Assembly (NCBI GenBank): GCA_025024175.1 | Contig: QCXZ01000137.1 | Location: 744,001-808,000, forward strand | DNA: 64,000 bases | Reading direction: 5' to 3' | Source: Rhyzopertha dominica | Taxonomy: Eukaryota; Arthropoda; Insecta; Coleoptera; Bostrichidae | In this document: positions 33,845-45,640 of the stretch, piece after piece | Numbering within the stretch: the stretch's first letter is position 1 | Layout: each line of letters begins with the position of its first letter | The notes under the pieces: generated by a model | Database searches by the model: none | What the model saw: only the letters and a program-made list of their open reading frames with translations | What the model was told of the DNA's origin: nothing | Translations under genes and position numbers: made by a program

Positions 33845-34330
33845 AATAATAATAAACTACTTTATTAGGCACAGTAGGTTAAATACAATCAAAACTATTA
33901 TTTTGAACGTAATAGAAAGAAGAAAAGCAAAAGCAAAATGCTATTCTACTTAACCACGCATCCCAAGCTATAAGAGGGCGTGAATGCTGAAAGAGGGGAA
34001 AGAAATCAACAAATGCAAGAAAAAAACACAATGAAAAAAGGCTTAGAAGGAAGAGAAAGTCCGGTTGACAAGCAGATTTCATCTAGTTTGAGTAACAAAA
34101 AGGTACTCCTTTAATCTATATTTAAACTTATTAATATTATACAGTCTGAACTGACGTGGTAAGGCATTGTACAATTTAGCAGCATTGAAAGAGAAACCTC
34201 TGCGAAACAGAGCTGTACGGTGGCGGGGCACAACAAAACTATCCCTAAATCGAGTGTTTCTAGAGTGAATATCTGAGTGATATGTTAATCGACCTTTCAA
34301 GTTAGATTTAGGAAGTGGAATGAACAAAAC
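33845..34330 (-). pseudogene. Non-LTR retrotransposon 3' fragment D2 (minus strand)
   Basis: On the minus strand, 34079-34327 encodes the last 82 residues of a retrotransposon protein with RHRTALFRRGFSFNAAKLYN, LPRQFRLYNINKFKYRLK and a stop, the standard C-terminus of this class. The 3' untranslated part ends in an AAT-type tail at 33845-33853, only about 24 bases from the tail of D1. The two elements thus meet tail to tail. It is 5'-truncated at about 34330. Confidence 0.78.
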
Positions 34331-34359
34331 AGTTAAGATGACACTTCTTACGATTATCC

Positions 34360-35568
34360 ATGTTCAACCAATTTAAGTCATTTATAAACGACTACGCAAA
34401 CCATAGACATATCGGCAACAACGTGGTGTCCAGAATTGTACCTGAACAGCATGGATTTGTTAAGGGTAAGTCAACAGTTTCTTGCCTTTATGAATTTACA
34501 CATTATACGTCATCAGCTATGGATAGTAAACTGCAAGTGGATGTAGTCTATACTGACCTGTCAAAAGCTTTTGACCGCGTTCATCATTGTGCTTTATTAA
34601 ATAAATTAAAATACTATGGCTTGTGTGACAGCTTATTGCTTTTATTTAAATCTATTCTAATAGATAGAACACAGTATGTGGAATACCGTGGGTATGCGTC
34701 TTCTGGGTACCTCGTGGGCGGTGGTGTTGTACAGGGTTCAAATCTGGGACCCCTACTTTTTGTTGTGTTCTATAATGATGTTGTATGCAGCCTATCTTGC
34801 AGACCGTTTATTTACGCGGATGATTTAAAGATTGCTACGGTAGTCCGAGGAGTCGATGATTGTTTGGAATGACAGCGCGATTTAGACATGTTGACTCAAT
34901 GGTGCCAAAAAAACTTGCTGGATATTAATATTAGCAAATGTAAGACAATGTCTTTTACTAGAAATAATAATACAATAACGTATTTTTACAATATAAATGG
35001 TCATGTTTTGGAGAGGTGCACGCAAGTGTCTGGTTTGGGCGTAATATTCGACAGCAGTCTGACATTTGTTCCTCATATTCTGCATATCACAAACTCTGCA
35101 ATGAAGACTCTTGGTTTTATATTTAGGAATACTCGAGAATTTACAAATATATCTAGTCTAAAGCTTCTTTTTTACTCTCTGGTCAGGTCTAGGTTGGAAT
35201 ATTGCTCAGTTGTCTGGAAACCTTACTATCAAGTTTATATTAACCTAATTGAAAATATTGTTCGAAAATTTGCAAAATATGTGTTTTTTAAAATGTTTAA
35301 TATGTATCCTGTCAGACATTGTAACCAGATGCAGCTCTTGGAGGTGATCGGCGAGAGCTCATTGGTTTCTAGGCGTAACATGCATTGCTTGATATTTTTA
35401 CAGAAAATACTAAATGGTTCTGTAAATAGTCATATGTTACTAAAAGAAATATTTATAATTTNTCCTAGATGTAGNTCTCGCTCTCAAAATNCATTTTATT
35501 ATCGTACACCTAGCACTTACCATNACCTTAACNCTCCTCTGTTGTATAAGTTTTCGTATGTACAATGA
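34360..35568 (+). pseudogene. Non-LTR retrotransposon reverse transcriptase D3, one stop codon
   Basis: The protein starts within the fingers domain (RIVPEQHGFVKGKSTVSCL) and carries VYTDLSKAFDRVHH, VVQGSNLGPLLFVVFYNDV and FIYADDLKIA. The frame is interrupted by a TGA at 34870-34872, inside CLE-x-QRDLDML where relatives have tryptophan. It then continues as QWCQKNLLDINISKCKTMSF to 35568. The usual PQG is VQG here. N bases affect five codons near 35460-35540. Downstream sequence ends in a TTATTATTA-like tail at about 35690-35699, directly against the next, oppositely oriented fragment. Confidence 0.85.
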
Positions 35569-35697
35569 GATTAATTTAAGTTTCGATATTTTCTACAGCA
35601 ATTTCAGCGGAAATAGTGTTAAGAAGGCTATTATAATTTTTTTAGATGCTCGTTTGCATGCTCTGTAGCATATAAATGTATAAATTTATATTTATTA

Positions 35698-36360
35698 TTA
35701 ACAATAGTTAAAATGCGATAATACAAGACTTTCACATAATTGTTTCCTTAGCAAGAAATTTAAAAAATATCTACTCGAATATAACAATTTTAAAGCAGAG
35801 AATGCCCGTTGTATTGGCTTTGTGACATGTTCCCTAAACCGAAGTGCACTATCTATAATGACACCCAAATTTCGAGTGTGATCAACAAACGGAACATTAA
35901 CACCTGCTAGAGTTACCGACATAGAATCGCATACATATTTCCTGACATTTTTATTGCCAAAACATATAACCAGTGATTTAGAAGGGTTTAATTTTAAGTT
36001 ATGCTTCTCAGACAAAGTTCTGATTCTATCTAGTTCCTCATTAATAAGTATGGATGAAGCTAAGCAGTCCTAAAGTCTGGGTGTCATCAGCATATGCTTG
36101 AACCTTACACCTACTCACAGATTTAATTATATCAGCAGTATATATAATAAACAATAATGTGCCTAGGATTGACCCCTGAGGAACTCCAGTTAATATGTTT
36201 GAAGTATTGGAATAACGATTGCTGGAAAATATCTTTTGACATCTATTGCTCAGATAAGATGACACCAAAGAAACTGACGATGAAGAAAATCCACAATATC
36301 TTAACTTAGCACACATCAATCTGTGATTAATAGCCTTAGAATAATCCAACAATACCAAAA
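35698..36360 (-). pseudogene. Non-LTR retrotransposon reverse transcriptase fragment D4 (minus strand)
   Basis: The minus strand encodes VLLDYSKAINHRLMCAKLRY, TGVPQGSILGTLLFIIYTAD and VQAYADDTQTL (36358 down to about 36050). After a frameshift comes SEKHNLKLNPSKSLVICFG to LVLSHFNYC, cut off at 35698. The aspartate of the first catalytic box (normally KAFD or KAID) is asparagine (KAIN). Both ends are missing. Its C-terminal portion resembles the fragment D6 at 57.86-58.1 kb, so they are one family. The end at 35698 coincides with the tail of D3, suggesting D3 inserted here. Confidence 0.82.
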
Positions 36361-36365
36361 TCGAC

Positions 36366-37735
36366 GCTAGATGCTATTCTTGAATAAAAAAGCCAGAATT
36401 TTTTGACTATGTTTTAACAGAATTTCAGTACAAAGTAGGAGCGACACGTGATCTGCTTGCTTGCTTGCTCGAGGAAGAAAATTCCTCAATGGAACGCGGA
36501 CTCCTTGCAGGACGAACGATCTAAGCTTTTCAATATAAAAACTATATGAAATGGAGAATCTGAAAGATTTTCATACCTGAAAGCTAACAACCAGTGCAGA
36601 GCACGGGAAGATTGATGACTTTAGGTACTTCGTTCGCTGTTTACGCAGTGCCGAGCAACCCGATCTCCTTATCTATCCCGTTTCGGTTTCCGGGGCAAAT
36701 GATATTGATCCGGAGGATCCGGTTAGTGCGACCAATCCGGCTATGACACGCCCAGCAGATAACCCGACGCCGTGTATATCTGCTCTACGTTATTTTATAC
36801 GTACCGGTGCTGGCGCACAAAAATCCATTTATAACTGTGACACAAAATCCATACCGGCCACTTTCATGGCGGCCGGACCTCCATTGTTAACAAATCCCGA
36901 GTGATACAACGCGAAAAACACGTTTGGTGGATTTTTCTGTCGATTGGAAGCGCTTCATTTGATAGAGAGTGGAAAAAATCCCATTAAAAACTAGGCGTAA
37001 ACAAGTGTTAAAGATCAGGAAAAAGTTTCACTGGACATATTATACAAAAGAATAAAATAGTACTCACCAGTTAGGTGTCATACTAGCCCTGTAACAAAAG
37101 AAGAAAATATCACAATCGAATCAATATAATTAGAGTAGAGGCTTTATGCTTCATAGTTTTTCAGCAAAAAAACAAACACGTTACGGATTTTTTATTGAAG
37201 CGTATGATATTCTTCTCTGGTATTGTAGAGGTCTGTTCCTGAACTGATTAAGTTTGTCAAAACATTGATTATGCCTGGACGCCTTGTTCTCCGCTCGTTT
37301 TTTTTTCATTCGACTTTCTATTAGCTCAGTTAATACATTTAATCCATCTGATTGCGCATGAAATTTAATATTATAGTCTCTCGACTCCTTCTTTTTTTGT
37401 ATCTCCATCAATCTCGATCGCATTCATTAATTCGTAAAATATACGGAGCACCTTGGGGCTATGTTGCCAAATCCACTGCTTCGTTAATCATTCTAGGGAC
37501 TAGGGACATTTAATCTTAAAGAATAATGGCGCTGGGTGCACACTGTGAAGTGACAACGATGACAAAATAAATTCTGTTATCTTTGGGAATTATTTGCTAC
37601 AAATAGTTAAACGTTCCTCTTCCACTACAGTCATCAGTTCTTCATTTGTTAATGAAGAGTGAAGTGTTGTATGGCATTCTGGGGACGGTTCTTGTAAAAG
37701 TAGAAGTCTTCTTGAATACCTTAAAGAGAATAATA
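36366..37735. other. Intergenic, no gene recognised
   Basis: A minus-strand frame of 80 codons at 37181-37423 is rich in lysine and arginine, but I see neither splice sites nor a known domain and cannot support it as a gene. The region about 36640-36900 is more complex and GC-richer than the rest. Confidence 0.4.
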
Positions 37736-37739
37736 GTTT

Positions 37740-38475
37740 TCTCTAAGGATAAATAAAATATCAACACGACGGGAAAGACAATAGAACGTGTGTAAGAATA
37801 TAAAATAAAAGCTAAACAAAAGAAGAAAGATATTTGGGTGATTTAGAAAACTGCAGTTGTAAGAGCAGCTAGTAAAGTATCTGGTAAAATAAAAGTGAAG
37901 GAGAACAAAGATTAATAATTAAGGAAAGCATGGAAGACATATTTATTGAAATGGAAAAGGCCTATGAAATGAATAGAAAGAGGAAAGAACAAAGACCAAA
38001 AATATGGTAAGAAGGAAAAGCAGGAACCATGTGAAACGTTCAGAGTAACCTAAGAAGAAAGAAAGAAGAAAATCAAAAACTCTTTTACAGAATACTCAAA
38101 ACAGCAAAAAAGTAAAAGAATGTCCATTAAGCCATATATCAAAAGATCTAATGCTACCACAGGATAGAGATGCTAAAAAGGTGGAAGGAATATTTCAAAG
38201 AACAAGACGGAAATCGAGAACCAAAATTAAATAAATCAAGAACGGGAAGTCAATGACAATATTACTTCAGAAATGACTAAAAGAAGGGGGAAAAGTATTG
38301 CTAAATTTATTTATAAAAAAACCGGAATAAAGGAAATATTCCATTCCAGATAACTGGAAGGCGGGAAGAAAGGAGATAGGTTAACTTGCTGAACTACAGA
38401 GGACTAACTCGACCTATACTGTTATGGGGAAAACCATACGAACAAATACTGGAAAAACGATTTTTTATCCAATTT
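37740..38475 (+). pseudogene. Non-LTR retrotransposon relic E, N-terminal part of reverse transcriptase
   Basis: Heavily decayed. Identifiable are a basic linker (about 37780-38110, with EKAYEMNRKRKEQ), RWKEYFKE-like codons near 38178, REVNDNITSEMTK near 38245, and IPDNWKAGRKE followed by LNYRGLT and TVMGKTYEQILEKR in shifting frames near 38344-38460. This is the order seen at the start of reverse transcriptases of the type found at 23.2 and 44.5 kb. It breaks off before the catalytic boxes. Confidence 0.65.
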
Positions 38476-39127
38476 NATTCAATTTCGCATAATTAATTAA
38501 ACTATAATGCCAAAACCTTTGGTTGCTATGGCGTGGTGACGATTTGGCACCGCGGCGCCCAAAACGGGCTAGATTAACCCATCAACGGGGCTGGCATGGG
38601 GCAACGTCTGACACATAGCGTCCGTGGCAGCACGGCATGTAGCCGTCGAATGACTGGCGAAATCCTAACACGAATCGATTATATTCGAGTGTATCGTTGT
38701 TCGCATCTAGAGACGTGAGACCGTGGGTATTATCTGTCCGTACGGTGACGGACAACATCTCGATGAAAAAAATCAATTACGAGCCAGACGATTGCGGGAC
38801 ACGAGGACGACCGTGTAAATACACGGGAGAGGCGGACAATGGACACGAGAGATGACGTCACCGCGGGCCCGGTGGTTATGAACGAGTTATTAGATGAGGT
38901 GATGGTTCCGGGAAGAAATGGTCGCTGGATGAACGAATACATGAGGAAGAGTTAGCTTTTATTGGCGAATATTATGTACCAACCCATTATCAGTATTAAT
39001 AGATCCACTGGGTTGCTTTAAAAATGCATAAAATATCATCGAAGCCAAAAATGAACATTAGACAGAAAGCAGGTATTTTTAGATAATTTTTTTTCAAGTT
39101 TTGTATACCTTACCCATTCTTTTTTGT
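38476..39127. other. Intergenic, GC-richer, no gene recognised
   Basis: Segment 38520-38940 is rich in CG dinucleotides and lacks repeats. The minus-strand open frames at 38582-38776 and 38730-38942 show no domain. Confidence 0.35.
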
Positions 39128-39503
39128 CCATAAATGATTCATGCATCCAGGGCGCTTATGGAAATTATCGATTAAATCAATTTGCCACCTCTCAGGAAGG
39201 TGAACATAACTATTGCTTACTTGTAATCTGTCGATTATTGAATTATTTCGTATATTTTAATATGAGGAAACGCCTGGGAGTGTGTATTCTCAACATATTC
39301 TGTGGAGTTTTGCGGGATAATCAACTTTACGGTTACAGAAAGCTCACATTTAGCAGGTAAGGGGTGAGATCGATCATTGATCTGCNACTTGCGCTACTAT
39401 CGCCGTACATATTGTAGCTTGGCAGCAGTTACAAAAAGGCGGCACAAATAATTCAGAAATCAACGCCGCTCGCGTTGCATGGATCATTTATAGAAACCCT
39501 GTA
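39128..39503. repeat. MITE family H, copy 2
   Basis: The right part (TACATATTGTAGCTTGGCAG, then CAGTTACAAAAAGGCGGCAC, ending TTTATAGAAACCCTGTA at 39503) closely matches the right end of the copy at 12982-13384. The interior (GGGATAATCAACTTTACGGT, AAAGCTCACATTTAGCAG) also aligns with copy 1. The left end keeps TAAATGATTCATGCA but is otherwise eroded. An N base lies near 39386. Confidence 0.75.
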
Positions 39504-39509
39504 TAAACC

Positions 39510-39660
39510 TGATTGAAGANAGACTATAAAAATACTGAATAAATGTGGAATTAGAGGCATTTCTTTAGAACGCGTTGAAAACTAACTAAAAGACAGACAA
39601 CAATACGTAAAAACAAGTGGAATCACAAGTGAACGTCGGAAACTGAAAATAACGAACTGT
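39510..39660 (+). pseudogene. Small reverse transcriptase fragment
   Basis: The translation KILNKCGIRGISLERVEN is followed, after a stop, by LKDRQQYVKTSGITSERRKLK. This corresponds to the stretch between the first catalytic aspartate and the PQG box of non-LTR reverse transcriptases. Nothing recognisable precedes it. Confidence 0.6.
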
Positions 39661-39661
39661 A

Positions 39662-40848
39662 GTGTGTAGTGGAGCCTTTGTTTTTTTAATATTTAATCAC
39701 TATTAAGATAAAAGGAAAAACGCAGAATCTTAATCAAGACAGAAATACAAACAATTGCAGCGGTACTAGAGGAATCAATTTTCTCACTAAAAGCCAAAAA
39801 AACCTGCTATATTGCGTTTAGTATTAAAAGTAATAAATAAGGGAAATTGTGTACCTATATGAAATATAATAAATAACAAAAATGGTGTCAGCACCCAGAC
39901 TTATTCACAAATTTTTTTACTCCGTCATTGTATGAATACCGAACTACTTATGATGATTTATAAATCATTAATAGAGTTGATACCTAACCTCAGCCAGATG
40001 CAATAGCATATGTAAGTTGATGTACGTTAAAAAAAAATAAAATAGCCATTTGGAAGCGATGCTACATATTATTCGTGGTATTAAAGGGTTTTTAATTTAA
40101 TGATTTATATTTTCAAGAATGCTATCACAATCAACCGCAAACAAATGAATAATACTTGATCAAAATTACGTCAAAATGTCAAAAACTTGGGTATGAAGAA
40201 TAACATTTAATTGTGAATTTGAGCCAACAGAAAAATCCTTCCCTTACCAAGTATGTCCCACCAAAAATCTGCAAGTCCCGATGTCGTTCGCCAGGCGGCG
40301 CCTCCGTAAAAGTTAATGCGCTCGTCCATTATACAGAATCGGTTCGAAAGTTTCGCTAATGCACCAGGCGGCGCCAGCAGCTCGCGTTTTATGCATATAA
40401 ATATTCAAATAATCCTGCCAAATCAGATTATAAAAGTGGAGCCGGCGTGTGGTGTTATGGTTTTGTATTAACTCCGCTGACGGCCACCTGTGCGCTCTCA
40501 CGGTTTGCCAGCACGTTTTGGAGTCGAAAGTTGGGGGGGGGGGGTGTTAGGGGAGGATAAGCCGGCTAATGTCGGCGGTTTCCCGAACCACCCCCGCGCG
40601 GTCGCGGCGAAAACATGACACGAGATTTACNNANATCCCACTTCTGATTGTTTCTCGCAACTCGAGAGAATTTCCGGTTGAAAAACTGCGTACCATGCAG
40701 ATCAAATCTGAAAATATGTCACATCGTAGCATGATTGTGACAATAACGCAAAGGTCACCCCGTTTCCAAAGGCAATAAGTCTTGTACTAGCGGATTATTA
40801 AAGTGTTGCCACTCGAATACTGATTTTTTTTTATATTCAAATGTTTTA
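39662..40848. other. Intergenic, no gene recognised
   Basis: The block about 40270-40500 has mixed composition and few repeats. A long G run lies at about 40530-40543 and N bases near 40630. Confidence 0.4.
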
Positions 40849-41139
40849 CACAGGGTAGCTACAAAGTATGGAACCAGCAAAATATTTCAGGTTCTGTTCA
40901 ACTGATTTTACAGTATTTTTTCACATTTACATTACAGAAGATGCTGAAAATATTCCCCATTTACTTCCTGGTAGTAATGCAGTCTTGAGTAAAAGTTTTA
41001 TAATGTTCTTTGTAGCATATTTGGAGCGAAGATCTTGATTCGTCCTTTTAAATCTTCTTTTAAAACGCGTAGCATTTTCACGATTAGGGAACAGGCGAAT
41101 AAGTTCTGGTATAATGTGTTCGCGCAAGAGCTGTAAATA

Positions 41140-42458
41140 CGAGGCATATTTTTTAAGTAAGTACCGTTTTGCGATTCCGCCGCCGCAGCGCTACGGTCGG
41201 CGTTCCGCGCATGCGCGCTGGTTAACTACATCTCTTGTCTACGCACTGACGCCATTACAGTTTGATTCTTCATTGTATACGTTGTTTACTGAGGGTTTAA
41301 GATGCCTCCGACAATCGTGAGTCCCGCCGATTGTGAAGTACGGGCTGTTATTCGATTTCTTAGTGCTAAAGATGTAAAACCGATCGATATTCATCGTGAG
41401 ATCTGTGAAGTTTACGGACAAAACATTATGAGTGATGGAATTGTAAGGAAATGGGTGAGAGCATTTAAAGATGGCTGCACAAATGTGAATGATCAAGAAC
41501 GGAATGGGCGTCCTTCGATGAAGATTTGGTGCAGAAAGTGAACGAAAAGGTGAAAGAAAACAGACGTTTTACAATTTCATCATTGTGCGACTGCTTTCTT
41601 CAATATTCTCGTAGTGTTTTATATCGCATTGTGACCGAGAACTTGAATTAACGGAAATTGTGTTCACGTTGGGTTCCGAAAATGTTGACGGATTTGCACA
41701 AAACCCAACGTTTAGGCAGTGCATTAACTTTCCTTGAGCGGTGCCACAATGAAGGTGAAGATTTTTTTAGACCAAATTGTTACTGGTGACGAAACATGGG
41801 TGGCCTACGTCACACCAGAATCGAAACAACAATCCATGGAATGGCGACATTCATCATCACCCAAAAAAGTGAAGTTTAAGCAAACAATTTCTGCCAGGAA
41901 AATCATGTGCACAGTTTTTTGGGACAGAAAAGGAGTACTGCTAGTGGAGTTTCTGCCTCGTAATGAGACAATCAATGCAGCGTCTTATTGTAAGACATTG
42001 AACAATCTGCGTCGTGCAATCCAGAACAAAAGACGTGGCAAGTTGAGTAAGGGTATCGTTTTGCTGCATGACAATGCCCGTCCACATGTGGCTAATCGGA
42101 CCAAAGATCTCATCAAATTTATTAAATGGGAAACTCTAGATCATCCTCCATACAGCCCTGACCTGGCGCCCAGCGACTACCATTTGTTCCTGCACTTGAA
42201 GAAACACCTGGGTGGTCAGCGTCTTCAAGACGATAACGAAGTCGAAACATTTGTGATACAGTGGTTAACAAGTCAGGCGGCAGAATTTTATGAGGAGGGT
42301 ATTCAAAAACTGGTGCCACGTTATGACAAGTGCCTCAATATTCACGGAAATTATGTAGAAAAGTAGATTAAGGCTTTCATGTAAGATAAAATTATTGCGA
42401 TATCTTTGCATGTCTTTTTTTAATTCCAAAACGGTACTTACTTAAAAAACATGCCTCG
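41140..42458 (+). mobile_element. Mariner element (DD34D) inserted in family B copy 2
   Basis: The element is 1319 bp. The inverted ends are CGAGGCATATTTTTTAAGTA and CGAGGCATGTTTTTTAAGTA (read inward from each end), continuing to AGTACCGTTTTG for about 31 bases in total. TA stands directly outside each end (41138-41139 and 42459-42460). The size and one transposase gene fit a classical mariner. Confidence 0.93.
41302..42366 (+). pseudogene. Mariner transposase (DD34D), frameshifted
   Basis: The N-terminal part (from ATG 41302) has the mariner helix-turn-helix (VRAVIRFLSAKDVKPIDIHR and MSDGIVRKWVRAFKDG). The frame is lost near 41515-41540, shortly after NGRPS. A remnant with KENRRFTISSLCDCF and VLYRIVTENL follows in another frame, with a TAA near 41650. 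From 41734 a long intact frame carries the catalytic domain: VTGDETW (first aspartate), LLHDNARPHVA (second) and PPYSPDLAPSDYHLF (third). Exactly 34 residues separate the last two, which defines mariner. The end is NIHGNYVEK. About three lesions make this copy inactive, while its ends look intact, so it could in principle be moved by a transposase from elsewhere. Confidence 0.9.
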
Positions 42459-42955
42459 TACTTGACCGCAGTCAAATTTTCATCGATGAAAAAAAGGTCC
42501 AATGATGTGCGATAATACCACACCAGACATTCACTTTGTGAGGGTGTTGTGTGTGGACATGTTCCATCCTATGTGGATTTGTGTCCGACCAATATCTGCA
42601 ATTATGTCTATTCATATTATCATTGAGGGAAAAAGTCGCTTCATCAGAAAACATAATCCAATTTAAAATGTTTCTATCTTCATCTATCATGCTCATAGCA
42701 GTTTTGCAAAATGCAACTACTTCCAAATAACTTCGCCTTCTATCTCCATAACCAATCATCATCAAAATTTCGATGCGATCATGTTCAGTTAACTGAGGCA
42801 TTGCGATTGCAAATAACAAAGTGAATGAGAATTATCACCAGTCACGAGAAAAATGGAGACACCTGGAGTTTTTGTTCTTACTTAGCGATAATGAATATGG
42901 TTTTTATCCCGAAGTTTTTTTTTTAGACCCAAGTCATTGCTCAGCACTGTGGATA

Positions 42956-44470
42956 TGCCTACCAAATTTGCGCATGTGAAGTCATTTTGTACTAAAATAT
43001 TTACCGGGCAACTCTGCCAATTATAGTCTAACGAGCAAGATTTCCGAAATTCCGTATCTGGTACTCTCCAAACATCCTCGCCGTCAGTCTGTTTTCTCAC
43101 CATTCATCCAAGAAACCTCTCGAACGTTGTTATTATTTACTTAGCAGTCGGACGTGAGTACGAGATTTTCTCTAGTATTTGGGGGCATTGTTTTAAAAAT
43201 TCAGTCAGACCGTACCCGTAAGCGGCGCCAGCGCTCAAGTGGATGACTGTGCAGCTCCGGAACTGGTATTTGTATAAGGTGTATATTGAGACACGAATTG
43301 ATAATAAGGGGCAGCTTGTACAACTCCCCTTTGTTATAAAGAAATGATTTGTAATATGGTTATTTAAATGTCTTGCGGCCGGTTAAATTATGCATGAAGG
43401 AGACGGGCGTAGTTATCTCGGTCATCTGTGGGGTGCAAAAAAACCGCTGGGTACGCCATCAGCCTGGCCGATGACTTAATTAGGTTTTGGGTATTAGTAT
43501 GTTTAAAGAGGTGGTCCCACATGTTTCAGGAGCAAAAGGATCTTGCTTATCTATTGGATGCTAGCCAGTACTTGCTCGTCTGAACCATCAATAGCAACAT
43601 TGTCTTTTATTTTAACGGTTACCGTCAATTTTATCATCTTTTATTTAATGTACTGGCTTAGCAACTCAATAATCGTCTTTACTGAAAATCTTTTGGAAAA
43701 ATTACAAATAATAGTCCTTTGATACAAATTAATAATAGAAGCTGCAAAGCACAAAAACGAAAACGAGGAATTGATTGCCAAATATACGAGTTACAGAACA
43801 ATGAAATTTAATAGACCTTTAATGACCATCTAGTGTCTATACAGGTGCTTTGTCTCTTCGGTATAAAAAAACGTGCCAAATTTTACAAAGTGTCAAGTGA
43901 AAAAATGACCGAAACAACTCGAATCAATCATGTTTGTCGAGTTTCAGGGGTTTTCGTTAATAAAGCACTAGCACGCGACACAACTCACCATGGGCGTCAC
44001 TTATGTGCGTTTTCTTTACTCTATCGAAAAGTTTCACCATCTAAAATAATTTCTCCTGCGTTATAACGATAATAACAAAGAAAAATATCAATATAATTCT
44101 TATGCGCAAGAAACTTTTGGTGACGATTATCATTAACGGAAAAATACGCTTGGCTCCCTCTGGAAGGTACGCCCCTGCCAAGCACCGTCCTTTGTTTCCG
44201 TGCCAATCCACCGACGTCTAGATTAGGGCATTTTATTATTAATTCACAAATGAGACGGGTCGTTTGGATGAACAGGCGAGCGCGTTATTAATTATTCCCG
44301 GTGTGCTAAAAAATATGAAAAATGTGTAGGTTAATCTAATGAAACTTATACCTGGCTATAGAACGGTGGGTGGGTGCTGGAAGCAGCTGCTCTAAAAAAT
44401 AATTTCTTCGGAAAAATTATAACGTTATTATATAGCAGTTTTAAAGTTTTGTAGACAAATTTACGGAAGA
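42956..44470. other. Intergenic, no gene recognised
   Basis: Short frames at 42882-43103 (minus) and 43833-44066 (plus) have no recognisable domain. Sequence around 43200-43460 and 44130-44340 is comparatively complex. Confidence 0.4.
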
Positions 44471-44479
44471 AAAAACTAT

Positions 44480-45210
44480 TTATACGAGAGCATATCTGGC
44501 AATGTCGAAAGTATAGTCCACAAGAAAGGAAGAAAATTAGTATATTACAATTACAGAGGCCAATATAAAATACTGTTCCCCATAAAAAGAACCGGATATA
44601 GAAATATTCGCAAAACGAAATAAAGAATTATCGAGACAAGGGCATCCGCTATCGACATTGTTATCCAACACAGTATTAGAAATGATGATAAGGAAGAGTA
44701 GAGTAAATAAAAAAGGTGTAATAAACAAGGAACACCAATGCATTGCGTTTACCAAGCTGTGGCAATACTAGTAAATAACAAAAAATATTTAATGCAGATT
44801 TAATACTAAAAAAAGACTACACAATGATGTTAAGAAATCTCAGCAGAACACAGCTTCACAACCAAGAAGTGATGGAAATACAGGAAGCAAAAATTATTAC
44901 TTAATCAGGAATTAAATAACAGAAGATGAACACTAGTGATGAAAAGTCCAAATATACTAAACAATATTGAGACCTGCTGTTACATAAGGATGTGGAAGTG
45001 TGGAAGATAAAAGATATTAAAAGAATCAATGCAACTTGTCTGAAAAAGGAAGATCCGAAGAAGAATATATAGAGGTAAATGAATCAAAAGTACAAAGAAT
45101 GAACTAAAAGAATTAAACGATGTACCAAACTTTGTGCAATGCATTAGGCAGCATAGAGTAAGGCGATTAGGATACATTCAACGAATAAAGAGCAACACAG
45201 ACTGTATTAT
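44480..45210 (+). pseudogene. Non-LTR retrotransposon reverse transcriptase relic (type as at 23.2 kb)
   Basis: In shifting frames: QGHPLSTLLSNTVLEMMIRK at about 44637-44698 (the QGDPLS box), then KEHQCIAFTKLW (position of the ADD box, aspartates lost), and RPAVTYGCEVWK near 44970-45000 with basic residues of the C-terminal domain after it, ending near RLGYIQRIKS at about 45160-45195. Many stops; no end sequences found. The class resembles 23222-23850 and 37740-38475 rather than the D series. Confidence 0.68.
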
Positions 45211-45229
45211 TAGTAACAGATAGCGTAGC

Positions 45230-45640
45230 TGTGGTAGAAGATGGCTTTACATCTTCAGTTGATGTAGCAACCAAATTTAATAGTTTTCTTGCAGATATGG
45301 TTAGGAATTGTATCTTACGATGCCACTAATAAATCAAATTTTCAGAAAAGTATGAGTGTACTACCCTTAACTGTGCTCGACGCAATGAGCTTCTTTAAAA
45401 GATTTTAAAGACTCACGTGAACCAGTAAAGTACCAACACAAATTATAAAAAAGTGGGACGTCTAACTCTTACTCCAGTGACGTTTAACCTGCCTCTTCAA
45501 TATTATTTGATTATGCCATGCTTGATAGGCTAGAATGGAGTTCTGATTGTGGCTTTGGAGTCCCCAGGGCTTTGTTCTTGGGCCTGTGCTGTTTGTTATA
45601 TTTTAACGGATCGTATCAAAAAGGAGGGTTTTGTAATGTA
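45230..45640 (+). pseudogene. Probable reverse transcriptase relic
   Basis: Weak matches: VATKFNSFLADMVRNC near 45263-45312 (region before the fingers domain), and a GVPRALFLGLCCLLYFNG-like reading near 45555-45610 that could be a worn GVPQGTVLGP box. Only the order and spacing suggest a non-LTR origin. Confidence 0.4.

Larger units (their letters stand above)
40932..42801 (-). pseudogene. Transposase of family B copy 2, deleted and interrupted
   Basis: From 42801 the minus strand reads MPQLTEHDRIEILMMIGYGD, then jumps by deletion to FCKTAMSMIDEDRNILNWIM, FSDEATFSLN (first catalytic aspartate), NRHNCRYWSDTNPH and KVNVWCGII, stopping near the mariner. Beyond the mariner, REHIIPELIRLFPNRENATR (41127 downward) continues the protein. 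The remainder, including the second and third catalytic residues, is deleted before the C-terminal end at 40932. Three independent events are visible: an internal deletion, a mariner insertion and a second deletion. Confidence 0.8.
40849..42955 (-). mobile_element. Family B copy 2, split by an inserted mariner
   Basis: On the minus strand this copy runs from near 42950 to the terminus CAGGGTAGCTACAAAGTATG at about 40851. It is interrupted at 41138-42460 by a complete mariner flanked by TA. Family B sequence on both sides joins perfectly when compared with copy 1 at 19630-19670. A deletion has also removed about 200 bases between the N-terminal HTH (SYLEVVA) and the catalytic domain (FCKTAM). 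The outer limit at 42955 is approximate. Confidence 0.82.

Noticed and set aside
37181..37423. Lysine/arginine-rich 80-codon frame on the minus strand
   Set aside because: No splice signals or family resemblance; could be a small exon but cannot be supported.
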